From Acidimicrobiia bacterium (GTDB taxonomy: Bacteria > Actinomycetota > Acidimicrobiia > Spongiisociales > Spongiisociaceae), in assembly GCA_021296345.1 (NCBI GenBank), contig JAGWAN010000037.1, positions 1 through 52,274 of the forward strand: a stretch of 52,274 bases of DNA, given 5' to 3'. The position numbers and the translations under genes were made by a program. Positions 24,558 to 32,203 of this stretch are shown piece by piece (positions within the stretch are counted from its first letter, which is position 1; every line of letters begins with the position of its first letter). The notes beneath the pieces were generated by a model that saw only the letters and a program-made list of their open reading frames with translations, searched no databases and was not told the DNA's origin.

Positions 24558-25720
24558 TGGGTAGGACCGCCGCGATCGTCGCCGTCGGCCAGACCGACCA
24601 CGTGGCGAGACGTCTCGATGTGTCGATACCCGAGATGGTCAGGGAGGCCGTCGATCGCTGCCTGGGGTCGAAAGACCTGAACCCGGGCCAGGTCGATGCG
24701 GTAGTTGTCGGCAACATGGAGCTGTTCGAGGGAATCAACTTTCCCGAGCTGTGGATGGCATCCGCCATCGGCGCGGCGGGCAAACCACTTTTCAAACTCA
24801 ACAACGGGGGAACGGTCGGGGCAAGCGTCGCCGTCGCAGCGGCTCACCTCGTCGCTTCCGGACTCTACGACGTGGTACTGGGTATCGCTTACGAAAAGCA
24901 GTCCGAGGGTGAGACTCAGTCGGCTATAACCACCGTAGGCGATCCTGCGTGGGAGCGGTCGGTGATGGCGGGAGCCATCGGGAACTTCGGCGTGATGGCC
25001 TCGACGTACGTCGCCGAGAGCGGCGTCACCGCGGAGCAGGCCGCCAAGGTGGCGGTGAAGGCCCGTCGCAATGCCTGTCTCAACCCTCATGCCCATCTAA
25101 AGCGTCCCGACATCACGGTTGAAGAAGTGCTCGCGTCCCGCATGCTCGCGGCGCCGTTGCGGCTGCTCGACATGTGTCCGAGCAGCGACGGCGCTTGTGC
25201 TGTGGTGATGGCCACTCCCGACCGCGCCCGTGAAATGACACCGAGACCGGCGTGGGTTGTCGCCACCGAGACGGCCCACGACACGCAATTCATGGGTGAT
25301 TCACCCAAGCGCCTGGCGCGGATGCGCAGCCTCATAGCCGCCTCCGATTCGGTCTATTCGAAGGCCGGCATCGTCGATCCCCGGGCTGAGCTCGACGTCG
25401 CTGAGATCTATGAACCGGCCAGCTATGCAGAGCTGGCGATGTACGAGAGTCTGCGTTTCTGCGATTGGGGCGAGGGTGGGGCCCTTATCGACGATGGAGT
25501 CACCCTCATGGACGGAGAACTCCCGGTCAACCCGTCCGGTGGCGTGCTCTCCACCAACCCGGTCGGAGCCACCGCACTGATCCGTGTTGCGGAGGCGGCT
25601 CTCCAGGTCATGGGCGAGGCAGGAGATCATCAGATTCCCGGGGTCGAGACCGCCCTGGCCACCGGCTACGGGGGTAACGCATGGAGTGAGGCGGTCATCG
25701 TCAAGGGGTCGGCGCCGTGA
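24557..25720 (+). CDS. Second SCP2-type thiolase-like protein, 387 aa
   Basis: Begins at an ATG overlapping the previous stop by one base; the longer frame upstream is antisense-like and rejected. VAVGQTDHVARRLD and NPSGGVLSTNPVGATALIR show the thiolase fold. Where thiolases have the nucleophilic Cys the sequence reads LNNGGTVGASV, without Cys, so ordinary Claisen chemistry is unlikely. This fits a retro-aldolase of the Ltp2 kind or a structural partner of the first thiolase-like protein. A Tyr-rich stretch (EIYEPASYAELAMYE) could supply catalytic residues, but this is only a suggestion. Confidence 0.85.
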   Translation: MGRTAAIVAVGQTDHVARRLDVSIPEMVREAVDRCLGSKDLNPGQVDAVVVGNMELFEGINFPELWMASAIGAAGKPLFKLNNGGTVGASVAVAAAHLVASGLYDVVLGIAYEKQSEGETQSAITTVGDPAWERSVMAGAIGNFGVMASTYVAESGVTAEQAAKVAVKARRNACLNPHAHLKRPDITVEEVLASRMLAAPLRLLDMCPSSDGACAVVMATPDRAREMTPRPAWVVATETAHDTQFMGDSPKRLARMRSLIAASDSVYSKAGIVDPRAELDVAEIYEPASYAELAMYESLRFCDWGEGGALIDDGVTLMDGELPVNPSGGVLSTNPVGATALIRVAEAALQVMGEAGDHQIPGVETALATGYGGNAWSEAVIVKGSAP

Positions 25721-26211
25721 GCCCGACTCCGCCGATTGACGCCGCCCTGAGGCTCGAGTACGTGGCGGACTTCGAGTATTCATACGCCGCCGGAAAGTTC
25801 GCGTCGCGATTCATGGACGCGCTCCGCACCGAGGCCAGAATCCAGGGAACGAGATGCGATGTCTGCGACAAAGTCCTGGTGCCTCCCCGGCCGGTATGTG
25901 GTCTTTGCTCGGGACGAACGGTGGAATGGGTCGACGTCGGGCCGAGCGGAGTGATCACGGGCTACACCGTGGTCGAGGTACCTTTCATCGATCCGATGAC
26001 CGGCTTCGAGCGGCCGATTCCCTATGGCTTTGCGTTCGTTCGCCTCGACGGAGCGGACACGAACATCTATCACTTCCTCGAGGAAAGCCGGCACGACAAG
26101 ATCTCGATCGGAATGCGCATCACGGCCGTGTTCAAGCCGGCCCCCGAACGCGACGGGACCCTGGCGGACATCATTCATTTCCGTGCGGAGGAGCCGGCAG
26201 CCGATGAGTGA
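25717..26211 (+). CDS. DUF35 Zn-ribbon/OB-fold protein, 164 aa
   Basis: A short N-terminal helix, a rubredoxin-like zinc ribbon (CDVCDKVLVPPRPVCGLC, residues about 46-63) and a C-terminal OB-fold (VITGYTVVEVPF). DUF35 proteins partner with thiolase-like enzymes and are required for their activity, for example ChsH2 with Ltp2. GTG start overlaps the thiolase stop. It is one of two such genes in tandem, each probably matched to one thiolase-like protein. Confidence 0.87.
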   Translation: MSPTPPIDAALRLEYVADFEYSYAAGKFASRFMDALRTEARIQGTRCDVCDKVLVPPRPVCGLCSGRTVEWVDVGPSGVITGYTVVEVPFIDPMTGFERPIPYGFAFVRLDGADTNIYHFLEESRHDKISIGMRITAVFKPAPERDGTLADIIHFRAEEPAADE

Positions 26212-26620
26212 GCCGACGATCCTGCATCAGAAGATCAACCTGCCGTATCGGTATACGGCCGGCGAGTTTCACAAGGCCTTTCTCCACGGGTTGGCCGACC
26301 GGCGGATAGTGGGGTCCCGCTGCCCGGCGTGCCTCATGGTGGCGGTTCCGGCCCGGCCATTCTGTCCGGAATGCTCGGCGCACAGCGGGGAAACGATGGA
26401 CATGAAACCGCAGGGGACGCTCGAAACCTGGTCGACGGTGACGATCCAAGGAGTCACGCGAACCTACGGTTTGATCCGGATCAGGGGCGCTGACACCGTG
26501 ATGCTCCATATCGTCGACGCCGAGCCGTCAGGTCTTCAGGCGGGCATGGAGCTGGTGCCAAGATGGTCTCCCGATCCCGTACCCGAGATCACGGCGATCG
26601 CAGCCTTTCTCCCGGCCTGA
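26204..26620 (+). CDS. Second DUF35 Zn-ribbon/OB-fold protein, 138 aa
   Basis: Start ATG lies eight bases inside the previous gene. The protein has the N-terminal AGEFHKAFLHGLADRRIVGSRC helix, a zinc ribbon CPACLMVAVPARPFCPEC and the OB-fold (TLETWSTVTIQGV). It is shorter than the first DUF35 at the C-terminus. It ends the first block of the operon; an operator-like palindrome follows in the 38-base gap to the next gene. Confidence 0.86.
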   Translation: MSEPTILHQKINLPYRYTAGEFHKAFLHGLADRRIVGSRCPACLMVAVPARPFCPECSAHSGETMDMKPQGTLETWSTVTIQGVTRTYGLIRIRGADTVMLHIVDAEPSGLQAGMELVPRWSPDPVPEITAIAAFLPA

Positions 26621-26629
26621 GATATCGGC

Positions 26630-26649
26630 ACCAAACAACCGTTTGGTAG
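26630..26649. promoter_or_regulatory. TetR-type operator before CoA-transferase pair 3
   Basis: ACCAAAC and GTTTGGT form an inverted repeat separated by AACC, and the right side reads GTTTGGTAG as at 2507-2524. It sits 10 to 29 bases before the GTG at 26659, where a repressor would block a promoter or the start region. Spacing between half-sites differs from the perfect site at 19400. Confidence 0.55.
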
Positions 26650-26658
26650 GCTCGTCAG

Positions 26659-27465
26659 GTGGCCCCGAACCTGAAGCTCGTCGATGCGTCCCGAGCCGCC
26701 GAAACGGTCCATGACGGCGACACTGTGTACTTCGGCGGGACCGTTCTCGATCGCAAGCCGATGGAGTTGACCCGTGCGCTGATCAGAGCCGGAAGGCGGG
26801 ATCTCGACGTGGTCACCTTCGCCGGATCCCTCGAGGTAGAGCTCCTCGTCGCCGCCGGCAGCGTCCGCAGCGTTGCCGCCGCCTACGTAGGGCTCGGTCG
26901 ATTCGGTCCGGCGCCGCGGTTCGTTGCGGGTGTCAAGGCCGGAATGTTCGATGATCTCGAATACTCCGAATGGAGCCTTCTCGGGCGGCTTCGAGCAGCA
27001 TCGATGGGCATACCGTTTCTGCCGACCAGGGCTGGAACGGGCAGCGAGACCCTGGCCATCCATGATTTCGCCTCGGTAGCCGACCCCTATTCCGGTGATA
27101 CCTATGTCGCTCTCCCGCCGCTTCAACCCGACATCACGCTGCTTCACGCATGGCGAGCCAGCCCCGGCGGGCACGTGCAGATAGCATTTCCCCCCCAACA
27201 CCTGTGGGACATCGATGTGCTCGCGGCGCGGGCCGCCAATCGCGTCATCGTCGGCGTCGATCAGATCGTGTCCGAGGAGGCGATAGCGTCGATCCCGGAG
27301 CACACTCGTCTCTTCGGATTCGAGGTGGACATGGTTGTCGAGCTTCCGAGGGGCAGTTGGCCTACGAGCTCGCCACCGGAACATGATGTCGATGATGGTG
27401 CGATCGGCGCGTACGTGTCGTCGGGTGGAGAATTGGGGACTCTCAACTTGGCGCGGCCATCGTGA
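26659..27465 (+). CDS. Family I CoA-transferase-like alpha subunit (IpdA-like), pair 3
   Basis: A 268-residue alpha subunit. KLVDASRAAETVHDGDTVYFGGTVLDRKPMEL is the recognisable start, with the DRKPM turn shared with IpdA. Glu104 in LEYSE is in the position of the IpdA catalytic Glu, and GIPFLPTRAGTGSET follows. Compared with pair 2 the C-terminal part is shorter by about 25 residues. Start GTG lies just behind the operator and has only a weak AGG site. It overlaps the beta gene (GTGA). Confidence 0.82.
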   Translation: MAPNLKLVDASRAAETVHDGDTVYFGGTVLDRKPMELTRALIRAGRRDLDVVTFAGSLEVELLVAAGSVRSVAAAYVGLGRFGPAPRFVAGVKAGMFDDLEYSEWSLLGRLRAASMGIPFLPTRAGTGSETLAIHDFASVADPYSGDTYVALPPLQPDITLLHAWRASPGGHVQIAFPPQHLWDIDVLAARAANRVIVGVDQIVSEEAIASIPEHTRLFGFEVDMVVELPRGSWPTSSPPEHDVDDGAIGAYVSSGGELGTLNLARPS

Positions 27466-28253
27466 CTGCCTCAAGGGGCGAGATCGCGGACTTGATGGTT
27501 GTTGCGCTCGCCCGGATGGTCGCGGCCGGCGACGTAGTCGGGGTCGGACTCGGGACTCCGATCGCCCTCGTCGCAGCCCTGGTCGCCAGGCACACAACAC
27601 AACATGGCGTACATGTACTCGCCGGTGGTGCGCTAGACGTGAGCGGCGGCGTGGAAGCCCACCTGCGCGATCCCCGAGACCAGCGCAGCCTGACTCCCGG
27701 CTTCGTTCCGCATCTCGACTCGATGGATATGGCCGAGCGCCAGGCCATGACTCTGCAATTCTTGCGCCCGGCTCAGATCGACCGGTTCGGAAACCTGAAT
27801 ACGAGTCGGATCGGAGTTCGTTCGGCCCCGGCGGCTCGGTTCAGCGGCGGCCTGGCCACAGCGGATGTGCCGGCGCTACTGCCTCGGGTGATCGCCTACC
27901 ACCCTGATCACCGACCCCGCTCGTTGCCCGCCCAGGTGGATTGGATCACCGGCAGCGGTCGCGGATGGGCCGGCAACACCTGGAAAGCCGCCGGGACGGT
28001 CGCCGTGGTCACGGACCTCGCTGTGATCGAGTTCGTCGAAAGCCGCGGCCGGGTGAAGTCGATCCATCCATGGAGCAATGCCTCAACGGTGGGCGAAAGC
28101 ACCGGCTTCGAACTCTCGCTGCCCGAGGATGCGCCGCCAACGCCGGAGCCGACCTCGGACGAATTGGAAACGCTGGATTTGGTCGATCCGCTCCGCAGAC
28201 GTGACGAAGAGGTCCCCGATCGAGCAGGTCGAGACGGAAGGACGACATCGTGA
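27462..28253 (+). CDS. Family I CoA-transferase-like beta subunit (IpdB-like), pair 3
   Basis: A 263-residue beta subunit, more diverged than those of pairs 1 and 2. It keeps LRPAQIDRFGNLNTSRIG, AQVDWITGSG, VAVVTDLAVIEF and the C-terminal ATG-like ESTGFELSLPED block with PTSDELETLDLVDPLRRR. The start GTG and the stop both overlap neighbours by four bases, so alpha, beta and the TetR gene form one translation-coupled unit. Confidence 0.8.
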   Translation: MTASRGEIADLMVVALARMVAAGDVVGVGLGTPIALVAALVARHTTQHGVHVLAGGALDVSGGVEAHLRDPRDQRSLTPGFVPHLDSMDMAERQAMTLQFLRPAQIDRFGNLNTSRIGVRSAPAARFSGGLATADVPALLPRVIAYHPDHRPRSLPAQVDWITGSGRGWAGNTWKAAGTVAVVTDLAVIEFVESRGRVKSIHPWSNASTVGESTGFELSLPEDAPPTPEPTSDELETLDLVDPLRRRDEEVPDRAGRDGRTTS

Positions 28254-28879
28254 CCGGCACCGCGTCGGCCTCGGGTCGGCAGAGGCGGGATTCCGTAGAT
28301 CGACGAAAGGAGATCATCGATGCAGCTGCGGCCATCTTTTGCGAGAAGGGTTATGAAGCGACCTCGATCCAGGACGTGGCCGAAGCCGTCGATATCCTCA
28401 AGGGCTCGCTGTATTACTACGTAAAGTCGAAGGAAGAACTGCTCTTCGAGGTGATTCAGGAGGTCCACCAGGGGGGGCTGGCCAACCTCCAAGGCGGCAG
28501 AAGTGATGGCAGTGCCCTCGATCGTATCCGGTCGTTCGTCGAGCGGCACATCACCTATAACGCTCGCAACCTTGTCAAGATGACCGTCTTTCTCCACGAC
28601 TTTCGATCGCTCGGCCCCGAACTTCGAGCTGAGATCATCGAAGAGCGCGATGTCTACGACCGCCACCTGCGAGCGCTCATCGCAGCGGGTCAGGCCGAGG
28701 GAAGCGTTCGTGCGACGGTCGACCCGAGGCTCGCGTCGTTCTCGATTCTCGGATCGATCAACTGGACCTACCAGTGGTATCGACCTGAAGGTCCGAACAC
28801 AATCGAGGAGATCGCCTCCGAGTTTGCGGACATGGCGGTAAACAGCGTTCGTAGCCCTGGCTGGACCGGCAAGGCCTGA
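28250..28879 (+). CDS. TetR-family transcriptional regulator, 209 aa
   Basis: N-terminal helix-turn-helix (RRKEIIDAAAAIFCEKGY, then SIQDVAEAVDILKGSLYYYVKSKEELL, residues about 19-64) and a helical effector domain with HDFRSLGPELRAEIIEERDVYDRHLRALI. This overall type is common in repressors that sense acyl-CoA intermediates, for example KstR2 of mycobacteria, which controls ipdAB; orthology is not claimed. Its gene is embedded in the CoA-transferase operon, and the palindromes at 2507, 19400 and 26630 are its natural candidate sites. Confidence 0.9.
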   Translation: MTGTASASGRQRRDSVDRRKEIIDAAAAIFCEKGYEATSIQDVAEAVDILKGSLYYYVKSKEELLFEVIQEVHQGGLANLQGGRSDGSALDRIRSFVERHITYNARNLVKMTVFLHDFRSLGPELRAEIIEERDVYDRHLRALIAAGQAEGSVRATVDPRLASFSILGSINWTYQWYRPEGPNTIEEIASEFADMAVNSVRSPGWTGKA

Positions 28880-28886
28880 TCGGCCC

Positions 28887-29660
28887 ATGGTGCGGACTCT
28901 CTCTTCTCCGGCAGCAGTCGCCGATCTGATTCCGCCGGGCGCGACCGTCGCCGTCGGGGGCACCGGCCTCAACCGAAAACCGATGGCCCTCCTCAACGGG
29001 ATCGTGGCCGGCGGAGTCCGTGACCTCAGCATCGTGAGCATTCTCGGCAGCGTCGACGTCGAATACCTGCTCGCTTCTGATGCAATGGCGGAGCTTCATT
29101 CCGCAGGGGTTTCTCTGGACGGATTCGGCCTGGCACCCGCATTCCGCGCCGCCCGGCAGCAGCAATCCGTCCGGTTCATCGAATGGTCCGAGGGGTCGAT
29201 GGTTGCGGCCGTCGAAGCCACGGCACGCGGCCTGCCGTCCATGCCGTGTTCCACTGCGCCCGGCTCGGACGTCGTGAAGCACAACCCGTCACTGGGCGTC
29301 TACAGGGATCCACCAACCGGCATACCGACCGTGTTTGCAACGGCGCTCACAATCGATGTAGCCCTGATCCACGCCCCGGCAGCCGATGATCACGGGAATA
29401 TCTACGTTGACGGGGACCTCGGACTCGATGGCCTGGTGGCCCGCGCCGCGAAGACCACGATCGTCTCTTTCGAACGGCAGGTTGCCACCGATCCTCCGCT
29501 TGCGGCGATTTCCCGGTTATGGATCGACGCAGTCGTACCGGCGGTTGGCGGGTCCTGGCCAACCGAATGTCACCCCGACGCCCTCGTGGACCTCGGCGCC
29601 ATCGCCGCATGGGCCGGGTCAAAGGGCCTAACAGCGGAAATGTTGGAGAAGGCCTCGTGA
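28887..29660 (+). CDS. Family I CoA-transferase-like alpha subunit (IpdA-like), pair 4
   Basis: A 257-residue alpha subunit, 7 bases after the TetR gene. Blocks: VADLIPPGATVAVGGTGLNRKPMALLNGI, LGSVDVEYLLASD and GLPSMPCSTAPGSDVV. Glu102 in IEWSE keeps the IpdA-type Glu. The gene shares the NRKPM turn with pair 3 and may be a duplicate of it with a changed substrate pocket. The stop overlaps the beta gene (GTGA). Confidence 0.81.
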   Translation: MVRTLSSPAAVADLIPPGATVAVGGTGLNRKPMALLNGIVAGGVRDLSIVSILGSVDVEYLLASDAMAELHSAGVSLDGFGLAPAFRAARQQQSVRFIEWSEGSMVAAVEATARGLPSMPCSTAPGSDVVKHNPSLGVYRDPPTGIPTVFATALTIDVALIHAPAADDHGNIYVDGDLGLDGLVARAAKTTIVSFERQVATDPPLAAISRLWIDAVVPAVGGSWPTECHPDALVDLGAIAAWAGSKGLTAEMLEKAS

Positions 29661-30454
29661 GCACGCTCGGGGATCTGTTCACCACAGTGCTCGCTCGCGA
29701 GTTCGCCGCCGCTGCGACCGATGACGGTGTTCGGGTCATCGCCGTCACGACCACGGCGAGCCTCGTCGCTGCGCTGGCGGCCCGGCGTTTGGGGGCCGCC
29801 GATCTCGCCGTCGCACCGGGCTTCGGGACGCTCGACGCCGCGCCGCGGCCTGCGCTCTCTCTCGGTGAGAGGGCCATCCGGGCCGGAGCCTCGCCGCGTG
29901 GACCGGTCAGCGACACGTTCGTGGCCGTGGCGCGCGGTCTGGTCGGTGTCGTAGTGACCCCTGGCCAGCTCGACAGTCGAGGGGCCACCAACCTCTCTCA
30001 CATCGCCGGCACCCATGCCGCTCCGCGAGTTGCCCTGCCAGGGAGTCGTGGCCTGCCGGACAACAACGACTCGCCCTCACGTGTCTGGTACCTCGTTGCC
30101 GACCATGCCGCCCGCACCCTCGTAGACCGGGTCGACTTCGTCTCAGGGCCTCCGCCCTCCCCGCAGCGGATCCGCAGGCTCATTACGCGGCTCGGCATAT
30201 TCACGCTCGATCCGCACCATGGGTGGAAGGCCGACTATCTCTTCCCCGATGTCGGGGCGGCTGATGTGGCGGCATCCGGCGGGTTCCCCATACGTGTGGC
30301 CCCCGGCGTTCCGACCGTTGCCCACCCGACACCGGCTGAGCTTGGTGCACTTGCCTCGGTGGATCCCGACGACCTGCGGTCGATCGAGTTCGACGGTGCC
30401 GACGGCGCCCGGCGCGCCCAACGGGTTGTTGCCGAAGAGCGCCAGAGCTTTTGA
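29657..30454 (+). CDS. Family I CoA-transferase-like beta subunit (IpdB-like), pair 4
   Basis: A 265-residue subunit, the most diverged beta chain in the window: the middle reads TPGQLDSRGATNLSHIAG in place of the usual QIDRFGN block, and the ATGFEV block has become ASGGFPIRV. LVDRVDFVSGPP and DPDDLRSIEFDGADG still match. It may have changed function or be decaying. The GTG at 29657 is set by the overlap with the alpha stop; upstream open codons are rejected. Confidence 0.74.
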   Translation: MSTLGDLFTTVLAREFAAAATDDGVRVIAVTTTASLVAALAARRLGAADLAVAPGFGTLDAAPRPALSLGERAIRAGASPRGPVSDTFVAVARGLVGVVVTPGQLDSRGATNLSHIAGTHAAPRVALPGSRGLPDNNDSPSRVWYLVADHAARTLVDRVDFVSGPPPSPQRIRRLITRLGIFTLDPHHGWKADYLFPDVGAADVAASGGFPIRVAPGVPTVAHPTPAELGALASVDPDDLRSIEFDGADGARRAQRVVAEERQSF

Positions 30455-30579
30455 AGCGACGCAATGCGCCTGCCGAGCCGACGCCGTGGCCACCGGAAGA
30501 ATCCCATCGTCTTGTTTGCGTACTATCCGAATCGCCCGGTGGGATATCCTCGACACGACGTCGGTCGCAAAGGTCAGCC

Positions 30580-31299
30580 ATGAACACACCACGATTGATT
30601 GAGATGCTGGGTCCGGCAGCCTGGGCCGAAGGACTGGTCGCGGGATCGCCGAAGTTTGCCGAAGGACTGGCGAGTGCGGCCGACGTGATCCACTCCGACG
30701 GAGCCCTGCAGGCCCGGGACAAGGCCCTCTGTACCGCCGTGATAGGTGCCGTGAAACGGCTTCCCGAGGTGACTTCCAAGTACTTGACCATCGCGATGGA
30801 CCGCGGCATGACACCCGATGAGGTTCACGGGGCTGCAATGGTCGTATTGATATCACGCGGAATTCCGGGCTACCAAGCTTTGACCGAGGCTCTAGCGGCG
30901 ATAAGCGACGTGGGCGTCAGCCCTGGACCGCCGTTCGGGGCCGAGGTCTCGATGGACGCGCTCCTTGACTACTACAGAGGGCTCTACGGCGAGGTTCCCG
31001 CGAATGTCGCCCTCGGCGCTCAGCATGCTCCTGGGGCCGTGAAGGCCTATTACCTCATGCGTCAGGCCGCTTTGGAGGAATCTTCGCTCGAAAACCGGTT
31101 GGCGGATGTCATGCTTTGTGCAGTGAACGCGGCCGAGTTCCGCGACGATTTCGTAGAGATTCATGCCCGCTTCGCCCTCAAAGGCGGCGCGACGGCGGGC
31201 CAACTGACCGAGGCGGTGGCCTGCGCCATACCGTTCGCCGGCGTCGCGGCATGGTTGGCGGGCGCGAACGGTCTGATTGCAGCACTGGAGAATCCATAG
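30580..31299 (+). CDS. Two-domain AhpD/carboxymuconolactone decarboxylase-like protein, 239 aa
   Basis: A paralogue of the minus-strand protein at 6598-7356. Blocks: GSPKFAEGLASAADVI, VVLISRGIPGYQALTEALAAI, NRLADVMLCAVNAAEFRDDFVEIHARFALKGGAT and IPFAGVAAWLAGANG. No CxxC motif. The ATG follows an AAAGG site; 125 bases of non-coding sequence separate it from pair 4, so it may have its own promoter. It is again next to an IpdAB-like pair, which supports a functional link, but the reaction is not known. Confidence 0.7.
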   Translation: MNTPRLIEMLGPAAWAEGLVAGSPKFAEGLASAADVIHSDGALQARDKALCTAVIGAVKRLPEVTSKYLTIAMDRGMTPDEVHGAAMVVLISRGIPGYQALTEALAAISDVGVSPGPPFGAEVSMDALLDYYRGLYGEVPANVALGAQHAPGAVKAYYLMRQAALEESSLENRLADVMLCAVNAAEFRDDFVEIHARFALKGGATAGQLTEAVACAIPFAGVAAWLAGANGLIAALENP

Positions 31300-31405
31300 T
31301 GCCTCCACGCTCGGGATTCCGGTTGTCTCGATCCGGGCATGGCCGGCTCCCTCGCCTTGACGTAGGCCGGAGGGGCCGGAATGGCGGAGCGGCGAGGATC
31401 CTGGA

Positions 31406-32191
31406 ATGAGCCCGGACACCGCGAGTGACTTCTCCGGAAGGCCGGGGACCGCCGTGGTTACCGGTGGCTCGGGAGGCATCGGCTCGGCCGTGTGCATCCT
31501 GCTGGCGTCTCGCGGCAGCAACATCGCCTTTACGTACGGCCGGAACGAGTCGGCTGCTGCGGAAGTCGCTGCGGCCATCGAAGCTGCCGGCTCGAAGGTC
31601 ACGGTCGGCCAGGTGGATGTCACCGATGCCACCGCCGTCAAGGATTTCGTCGATTCGGCTGCGGAGCTCCACGGTGGTGTCCACACTGCGGTTTCTGCAG
31701 CGGGGCCGTACGTTCCGATGCGATACGTCAGCCAGATCGATCCTCAGCTGTTTCAAGAGAAGGTGAATGTCGACCTCTTCGGAGCATTTCACCTGGTTTG
31801 GGCCGCTCTGCCCCACGTTCGCGAGTCGTCGGGGTCGTTCGTTGCTGTCACGTCGATGGCCGTGCGACGGTTTCCGGTCAAGGACTCGCTATCGGCGATC
31901 CCCAAGGGGGCCGTGGAGGCCCTCATCCGCGCGGTAGCAGCCGAAGAGGGCCGATTTGGGGTCCGGGCAAATGCTGTCGGCCCCGGATTGATGGCGGCCG
32001 GTATGTATCACGAGCTCGTTGCACGGGGCGATCTCACCGAGGAGATGCTCGACGACGCCTCCAAGAACATCGCCCTGGGCAAGCCCGGTATGGCTGACGA
32101 CGTCGCCCAGGCCGTCTGCTTCCTCGCCTCCGATCAGGCGGCGTACATCACCGGGAAGGTACTGGATGTCGACGGCGGCTATAAGATCTGA
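31406..32191 (+). CDS. SDR-family protein with altered catalytic Tyr, 261 aa
   Basis: An SDR fold with TGGSGGIGSAVCILLASRG at the N-terminus, VSAAGPY in place of NNAG, TSMAV near the catalytic Ser position, and VGPGLMAAGM plus YITGKVLDVDGGY at the end. The Y-x-x-x-K motif reads S-A-I-P-K, so the Tyr general acid is replaced by Ser. It may be inactive in the classical reaction, or act like enoyl-reductase-type SDRs. GAGGATCC lies before the ATG. It precedes the FAD oxidoreductase by 12 bases. Confidence 0.85.
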   Translation: MSPDTASDFSGRPGTAVVTGGSGGIGSAVCILLASRGSNIAFTYGRNESAAAEVAAAIEAAGSKVTVGQVDVTDATAVKDFVDSAAELHGGVHTAVSAAGPYVPMRYVSQIDPQLFQEKVNVDLFGAFHLVWAALPHVRESSGSFVAVTSMAVRRFPVKDSLSAIPKGAVEALIRAVAAEEGRFGVRANAVGPGLMAAGMYHELVARGDLTEEMLDDASKNIALGKPGMADDVAQAVCFLASDQAAYITGKVLDVDGGYKI

Positions 32192-32203
32192 CGAGGTGTA
32201 TCG

